From NCBI GenBank assembly GCA_944470555.2, contig OX104128.1, positions 59,899,257-59,963,256 of the forward strand: 64,000 nt of DNA, in the 5' to 3' direction. A program made the position numbers and the translations under genes. The stretch is from Heterobilharzia americana (lineage: Eukaryota > Platyhelminthes > Trematoda > Strigeidida > Schistosomatidae). Numbering within the stretch: position 1 is the stretch's first letter; the number at the start of each line of letters is the position of its first letter. This document shows positions 55,355 to 64,000 of the stretch, one piece after another. The notes under the pieces were generated by a model that was not told where the DNA came from, searched no databases, and worked only from the letters and a program-made list of their open reading frames with translations.

Positions 55355-55560
55355 TTTCAAACTGCTATAGCCGCTAATGATGCATGAATATTTACTGTCA
55401 GCCACCACCACTCAGCAACTTCAGCAACTTAGTTCATTCCCTACCCGACTAATTAATGGTGAAGACATAGTGAAACGTGTCGGAATACGCATCTAGATCA
55501 AAGACACGAAGTCATTCTAACTGTAAAAGTAATTAACTTAAAGTACATTATGATTGATCC
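55355..55560 (+). repeat. direct repeat, copy 1 (pair with 62985-63180)
   Basis: TTTACTGTCAGCCACCACCA, CGACTAATTAATGGTGAAG, GTGAAACGTGT and AAAGTACATTATGATTG recur in order and direction at 62985-63180. Identity unknown. It lies just before the CR1-type endonuclease sequence. Confidence 0.6.
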
Positions 55561-55794
55561 ATTTCCGAACTAGTATCTTTTCGATCCACGTATCACCTTA
55601 AGATCAATGTGAAGTCGAACTCTCTTTTCCCTGCATCTATTTAACCAACACAGAGAAGGTTTTTCCTTGGTTACTTGAGGAGCAATAGATTTCTCGATAT
55701 TCTTTTTGCGTGGTATCCCAAGTGTATCCAGCAGGATATCTAGGGGAAGTCCGTTGGTTACCACATCTTTCTCTGGACATAAGCGTCGTTGTAG

Positions 55795-56760
55795 TTGATT
55801 CTTGTTTCGATTCGAAAACTCCGATCCAACCGCAACATAGTGTATAGTGTTACCACATCTTCTATACTCTTCTATCCTCCTACACTCCGTGGTTCCCTGT
55901 CGATAATATGTGGCGATTTCAATTCTTGTGACCAAAGCTTTCTCAAAACTCTTGATCATCAAAACATTTTTAGCTTCATAGCACGTCAGGATGCCGTACT
56001 AGACTTGGTATTCGTCAATGATACTGATATATACGAAACTTGAAAGAGATCCCCACTGCTCAGCTCGGATCATTGCATCATACTTGTTTTGCCCAAAATA
56101 TATGGCAAAATTCACAAAACAGCCTTCACCTATAAGAAGATTGTACATAGAAACTACTCACTTAGTAACATACTTAATCTAAGAGAAATGCTACAATTTA
56201 CAGACTGAAATATATTTGACAACGATGTTTTGAATGATACTATTGATGGTGTAACATGCTACCTCAAATTCTGCCTAGATAATATGTTGACCAAGCGAAA
56301 ACCTTTTTCCACGCTTCGACTGTATATCATCTACCCAGCTTAAGAAACTAAGAAGAGGAAAAGAAAGACTATATAAGGTAAGTGACAATGCTGGTGCTCG
56401 TCAATTGAACGTTTTAATTAGGTTGGAAATTAGACTTCTGAGTCTACTATACAACCAGAAACTTTTGTCATGCATAGGCTCTCCCACCATGTGGAAACTT
56501 TTCAAAGACCTCCCTAGAAATAAACACCTTAGTAAAAAAGCATATGTTGATGTCTGTACCTTGGAAAAATCATTTTTACGTCAACCCACTTGTTCGATCC
56601 CACTTTGTCTACCTATGTCCAATGAAGAACTTTGTCCAGAGTTAGACGCAAACGATGTTTTCAAATGTCTCAAATCTCTAAATCCTTCTCGCAGTTCAGG
56701 TCCAGATGCTATGTCAAGCTTCGCATTTACGAAGTGTGCTGATATTTTATGCCATCCATG
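55795..56760 (+). mobile_element. CR1/Jockey-type LINE, 5' part (endonuclease to pre-RT), decayed
   Basis: CGDFNSCDQSFLKTL (GDFN motif, 55909), LDLVFVNDTDIYE (56006), SSDHCIIL (56062, endonuclease SDH), then SPTMWKLFKDLPRN (56481) and ANDVFKCLKSLNPSRSSGPD (56649), the segment before the RT. It stops at LCHP, where an RTE copy is inserted, and resumes at 59513. Stops lie near 56041 and 56206. The true 5' end is unclear. Confidence 0.7.
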
Positions 56761-56769
56761 AACTAACAT
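56761..56769. repeat. imperfect target-site duplication, left copy
   Basis: AACTAACAT against AGTTAACAT at 59504-59512 (7 of 9). Confidence 0.5.
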
Positions 56770-59503
<2,734 letters not shown>

Positions 59504-59512
59504 AGTTAACAT

Positions 59513-60884
59513 GTTCAACAGGTCCTTTCCAGAAAACACCATACCAGCTCCCTGGAAAGATATTAAGGCAGTCCGCGTACCTAAGACTAGGACTCCAGGT
59601 CCATGAACAAAATACCGTCCGGTTGCAGTTACCTCTCAGTTCTTAGAAATATTGGAGAAGCTTATAATACCTGTTTTTGAGCCCTCACTGAAGGCTTTCA
59701 GAGACCCCAGTCAATTCGCATATAAAAGCAGAAGAAGCACTTTGAATGCTACTACTCTCTTATTCCACTATATTACCAATAGTCTTGATAAAAATGCCAT
59801 ATCAGGTGTGCCTTTCTAGACTATACTTCGGCGTTTGACTGCGTCCCAAGACCTCTTCTGCTGGACAAGCTAATCGGGACAAATACTGAGTCCTGGATAA
59901 TCAGCTGGCTCCATTCCTATTTCTCTGACAGGAAACAACTCACTGTCCACAGTGGGAAGCGCTCCACCTCATTGCTTATTTTGGCTGGGGTTCTCCAAGG
60001 ACCCATCCTTTCCCCGTGTCTTTTTACATTCTTTCTGCACCATCTACCATCTTCAGCAGGTATCAGTTTCATCAAATATGCTGATGACCTAACAGTTTTC
60101 ATACCTATCTCCTCTTCAGCAGATTGCTCCCAACTAAGATTTCCTATCTACTGTTAAATGATGGTGCTGCGCGAATGGTCTTATGCTTAATTTTTCAAAA
60201 TGTCAGACCATAAACTTCAGTTTTAGATGTGAACACAACTTATATAAACTGCTTAGTTCTCATGATTCCTGTCGTACTGATATTAGAGCATTAGAGAATG
60301 TTATAAGTGTGATTCACCTTGGTGTGTGTTTTTCTTCAGACCTTTCCTGGTCTTCTCATATCTCACTTATTTCCAAAAGAATTTCCCGCTTAACTTTCTT
60401 TATTAGAAAGCTGAGAGTATCTGGTATTACTCAGCTTCTCCTCTTGTGTTTTATAAACTCCTGTATCTTGCCTGTCCTCCTCCACTGCTTCGCTTTATTT
60501 TTTCCTAGGTTGCTGGAAAAAGACTGATATATTGTGTAGAGCTTTAAAAATTGTCAGCAGCACTAGTGGTGGGCCTCTAAACCTTCTTGTTAAAACTGTC
60601 GTGGACAAACATATTAACTCATGTAAACATCTAGTAGCAGTTATTTTATCTCATGACCAACATCCTCTTCACCCAAAGCATTCTGAGTGTCAGTCATCTG
60701 GAAAGACAGGGAGCAAGTACATAAGACTTTATGCATGTACTAAAAAATGCAACAATTCTACGATACCGTATTTAGCTCATCTGCTATGTGATGAAGAAAG
60801 TATTAGAAATGAACTAACTAATTAAGTTCTGTTTTTGAAAGCAAACTAACTGATAATGAGCATGTTACTTTTTACGTATTATGA
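59513..60884 (+). mobile_element. CR1/Jockey-type LINE, 3' part (RT and C-terminus), decayed
   Basis: PAPWKDIKAVRVPKT (59550), KYRPVAVTSQFLEILEKLI (59611), FAYKSRRSTLNATT (59716), LFTFFLHHLP (60020) and IKYADDLTVFIP (60070-60105) with the catalytic YADD intact. Then MLNFSKCQTINFSFR (60183) and HLGVCFSSDLSWSSHI (60316). Frameshifts and stops between blocks. Continuous with 55795-56760 before the RTE insertion. The RT would copy the element's own RNA. Confidence 0.8.
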
Positions 60885-61130
60885 ATCTTGAGGGAGTTGT
60901 AGGGATTTAGAAATATTTCAAGTTGTTATTCATCGTAGACTGACATCAGTTGGAGGAACAAAGCAAACCTGGGAGCATTGGACAGCTGTTTCGTCCTAGT
61001 ACGGAACTTCTCAGCAGTGCGCACCGACGACCGCGCCAGGGATCGAACCCGTTACTTTCCGGTTCTGTGGCCAGCACGTTACCATTGAGCCAGTGGGTCA
61101 GAATCCAATGATCCATATTTCCAACTTTTA
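60885..61130 (-). mobile_element. Family B SINE within the CR1 3' region
   Basis: Complete from TTGAGGGAGTTGTAGGG to GGGTCAGAATCCAATGATCC. Hammerhead at about 60985-61030 has CTGAGAA in place of CTGAGGA and a mismatched stem I (GCACTG against CAATGC). GAAA and ACAGCTGT are kept. Confidence 0.75.
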
Positions 61131-61370
61131 ATTGCCAATATGATTGTCTGCCTAAATTGACTGTGCATTTTGAAGAAAGTTGTAGACAGAGAGAATATGC
61201 TTATTTTCTTCATGTGATTTCTACTTATTTCATCTCGCTATGTATACATATACACTGTCTCTATCCAACTGATGCTAAATGACGTGCTGAAAATTCTGTA
61301 GAATATTTCCAGAAATAACTTGCAGAATAAAGCCATTATTGTTATTATCATTATTTATTATTTAATAACT
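61131..61370 (+). mobile_element. probable CR1-type LINE 3' UTR with ATT-rich end
   Basis: AATAAAGCCATTATTGTTA and an ATT-rich run close the block at 61335-61365. Assigned because it continues the LINE after the SINE. Confidence 0.45.
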
Positions 61371-62984
61371 CGCTTATCATGTCCCGTAGTCTGTAGTCTC
61401 TGGTAAACAATGGTGTTCGAATTTTCAATGGGTTTTGAGGCAAATAGTAAATCAGCTGCAGATGGGCTAGAGATCAAGGCCTCGTGTATCGTTAGCAGCT
61501 TCCAACTTATCAATGTTCCCGATGGACTTCGGTGATTCTGAAGTGTATTGATTGGCGTTGTTCATGAGTTCTGAACTTGATTACATATAATACTTAGTGA
61601 TACATCGGACAGTTCAAGACTCTGGAACCATTCCGGACCAAGGAAATTTAATCCCATATCGACAAGATAACAAACCTCATTTATAGTAGTATTCCGGAAG
61701 GAAACGGTGCAGAAAATCTTTCCTGTTAGTGGTAATCAGCTGCCATATGCACAGAAAGCAGTTTAAAAAGTCTTCTGAACAGGAAGTCGTTTGATCTACC
61801 ATAACTTTTTGGAGATAATGGTGATATCTGATTCCGTAAATGCCTGTAACCGCAGTGGGTAATGATTTGACTGGAACAAGATAAAATTTCGGTGGGCAGA
61901 CACATGAACATGAAAAGCAGGTATCAAGCCAAGAGAATCACCTACTGATCAACAACAGGATCTACGGCAGTATTTAGTGATTGACCGTCGTACATATCGT
62001 TGTATATGTTGCCGACAAAAGCTGTCCTTATAGATAACAGCGTTACAGCCCCGGCATCGATGTTGCTTATATGGGCTAGATTTGACGAAATGCCGGGCAA
62101 CATACTGCCAACAAGGCAATGGCGTTGTTATCTTCGAACTTCTGTCAGTATGGCATGAATAAGTGACACAAAGAACAGGTGAGAAACTACCATGGGGTGT
62201 CCGGCAAGAGGGTGATGTGAAGGAAAAGATGTCTGGCGAACTCATGTACTTCAGAACCACTCCAGAGTCCAGAGTGACCTAGACTCATATCACAATACAG
62301 GTTGACCAGCGGTTAATATTCTACAGTGTTACCAACACATCTTGTTCGAAAAAGTCTAACAAACTCATTTTGACATCGACGAAGTTACATGACTGTTGGC
62401 TCCATATAACTATCAAGGATTGAAATTGATCAACCGTAACGAACTTCACTGTGAATCAATCACACTCTCAGTTACCAATGCCAACTCAGGTGACAAAGTC
62501 ATCATTCTCCTTCACAATCAGCTTCAATTACCCATATCCAGCATTCGACACACTCATAAGCAGTCAGCAAAAGATTGTCTCAGTGTCTCAACTCTCACAT
62601 CAAAAGTCCAATCATGTCGGCTCTCCGGCAAAATCATGTCTCAATACTCGTCAATCACAGATGGATCAGGCTTTCGAATCAGTAGACATACCTTCCAGGA
62701 ATCATCTCGACCAGCGAAATCCACCTACAAAAATGGCATTCATTATGCCCGAACCAAGTATCAAAGTCACATTGGCATCAGGATTGTAGTGAAATTCAGT
62801 GATATCATTGACGATTCCGTCAACTGGAAGGGCTGTTAAAAGTGTCACAGTAGGTGATGATTAAGTATCAGAAATTTTCGATTGTCTGTGCAACTCGGTA
62901 ATCTTCATTTGTTGTTCCAGGGGTTTGTCCAACTTCAAATAATCCACCTCTCAATGACTCCGTCACCTACCATTATGATTTCAA
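61371..62984. other. unidentified region with a 147-codon frame
   Basis: The plus-strand frame 62396-62839 and an overlapping one (62451-62789) show no motif I recognise, nor does a minus-strand frame at 61949-62260. It may be old element coding sequence. I cannot assign it. Confidence 0.3.
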
Positions 62985-63180
62985 GTTGATGTAGCTGCTG
63001 ACGATTCACGGATATCTACTGTCAGCCACCAACATTCAACAACTTTCCAGTTGATTCTCAGTCTAACCAATTAATGGTAAAGTAATTGTGAAACGTGTAG
63101 GAAGATGTATATAGACCGAAGACTGGAAGCCATTGTGACTTTAAAAGTGATTGACACGAGATACATTATGATATGTCTAC
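62985..63180 (+). repeat. direct repeat, copy 2 (pair with 55355-55560)
   Basis: Matches copy 1 in order and direction, including CTACTGTCAGCCACCA, CCAATTAATGGTAAAG and GTGAAACGTGTAGGA. The two copies enclose the CR1 and RTE nest. Confidence 0.6.
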
Positions 63181-63199
63181 TTATGACTGTTGTGCAACG

Positions 63200-63350
63200 T
63201 GTAATAGTTATCATTACTTTCTGATGCTATGAGTACGAGGTCCGAGGCATATCATCACTCACTTGGATGCAGGCACATTCAGTTGACTAGTCTTAAGTAG
63301 AACGAAGCATGTTTCTTAGATTCCACTGCTAACCACCACCATGGAAATGC
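63200..63350 (+). mobile_element. Smalpha-like SINE remnant (family A)
   Basis: GGATGCAGGCACATTCAG, TTGACTAGTCTTAAGTAG, AACGAAGC and GATTCCACTGCTAACCACC. The core is mutated throughout. Confidence 0.5.
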
Positions 63351-64000
63351 GGAAAATTCTTTTTTATCACGCTTTCTTTGTAAAAATAAGTGACTGAATG
63401 AAAGAATTAGGTAGTGTTCAATTTCACAGTGATTATTGTCATCTTATGGATGATATTGAAATGTAAACAAATAAATAATTGAATATCCATCAATTTCAAA
63501 AGAATAGACTGTTAAAAGTGATTGCTAGCTATCAATATGATGGAATCGGGGATTTGATTGAGTTTGTCTATATGAATAAGATAAGATAAATACAAACTGA
63601 TCAAATAGCTGAAAGATGAGATATACAAACAAAATACATGAATAAATAAAAAGATGGAATCTGGGTCCTCAAGCATCCGTCCAACAAAATATGTCGCCTA
63701 ACAGTTTCTCTCTTTCTACCCCTCCCTCCCTCTTTCTCTCTCTGTCTCCCTGTTCTCCTCTATGATCCTTTCAGAAGGTATCGTAAACCTGTCAAAATTT
63801 TGTTTTCAAGTAGTTTTTTTTCTCCACACATATGATATGGGCTTCTGTTTTGTGGTTTTATTTATTATCCTAGAGTTATTGTCAGTGAACGTGGGTACTT
63901 TATATTATTGCATTTTTGACAGGAAACATTTACGCTACTCCTTCCAACTTTTTTTATACCTTAGTCCTTTCAACATTTAGACTGACTGGAGAAACAAGTC
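63351..64000. other. no recognised gene
   Basis: A CT-rich run at about 63705-63755. A 72-codon frame at 63762-63980 is rich in F and L without known motif. Confidence 0.3.

Noticed and set aside
61949..62260. Cysteine-rich minus-strand 103-codon frame as a zinc-finger protein
   Set aside because: The cysteines show no regular CCHC or C2H2 spacing that I can support.

Overview
This window reads as flatworm nuclear DNA, almost certainly Schistosoma. It is AT-rich and non-coding between repeats. It is packed with RTE-clade LINEs of the SR2 type, CR1/Jockey-type LINE sequence, Penelope-like elements (PLEs) with GIY-YIG tails, and short tRNA-headed retroposons carrying hammerhead ribozymes (the Smalpha type known from schistosomes). 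I recognise no host protein-coding gene. The only intact long reading frame is a 1044-residue RTE polyprotein at 41893-45027. These assignments come from reading motifs by eye; no database search was possible.

Layout. 0.3-4 kb: a decayed RTE copy (-) with a foreign unit replacing part of it. 4.9-5.3 kb: a 5'-truncated RTE copy with a 12-bp target-site duplication (TSD). 5.7-9.8 kb: two nearly identical 656-bp units, each with two opposed hammerhead retroposons, plus an RTE fragment and a PLE endonuclease remnant. 10.3-12.2 kb: an RTE copy sharing its decay pattern with the first one. 12.7-15.4 kb: Smalpha-like remnants and a PLE remnant. 16.9-18.2 kb: a truncated RTE with a 12-bp TSD. 19.5-22.3 kb: PLE copies in both orientations, the (+) ones as tandem 3' ends, split by a near-perfect hammerhead-retroposon palindrome. 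23-41.8 kb: scattered retroposons of three tRNA-headed families, two fragments of a second RTE lineage, PLE remnants and (TA)n tracts. 41.86-45.21 kb: a full-length RTE fused at its 5' end to a complete U6 snRNA sequence, the pair bracketed by a 9-bp direct repeat. 45.3-51.7 kb: three PLE copies or fragments. 52 kb: an RTE 3' fragment with an 11-bp TSD. 55.8-61.4 kb: a CR1-type LINE split by an RTE copy that itself holds a 277-bp (CTGG)n expansion.

How the parts work together. The RTE and PLE elements are the likely sources of reverse transcriptase. The tRNA-headed retroposons encode no protein and would depend on such enzymes. Two retroposon families join a Pol III-type A/B-box head to a hammerhead. 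In family A (Smalpha-like) the ribozymes here are decayed. In family B three copies keep an intact core with a palindromic, loopless stem III. The points most worth following are the U6-RTE chimera, the family B hammerhead retroposon with its fold-back dimer, and the tRNA-like unit with terminal inverted repeats (family C).
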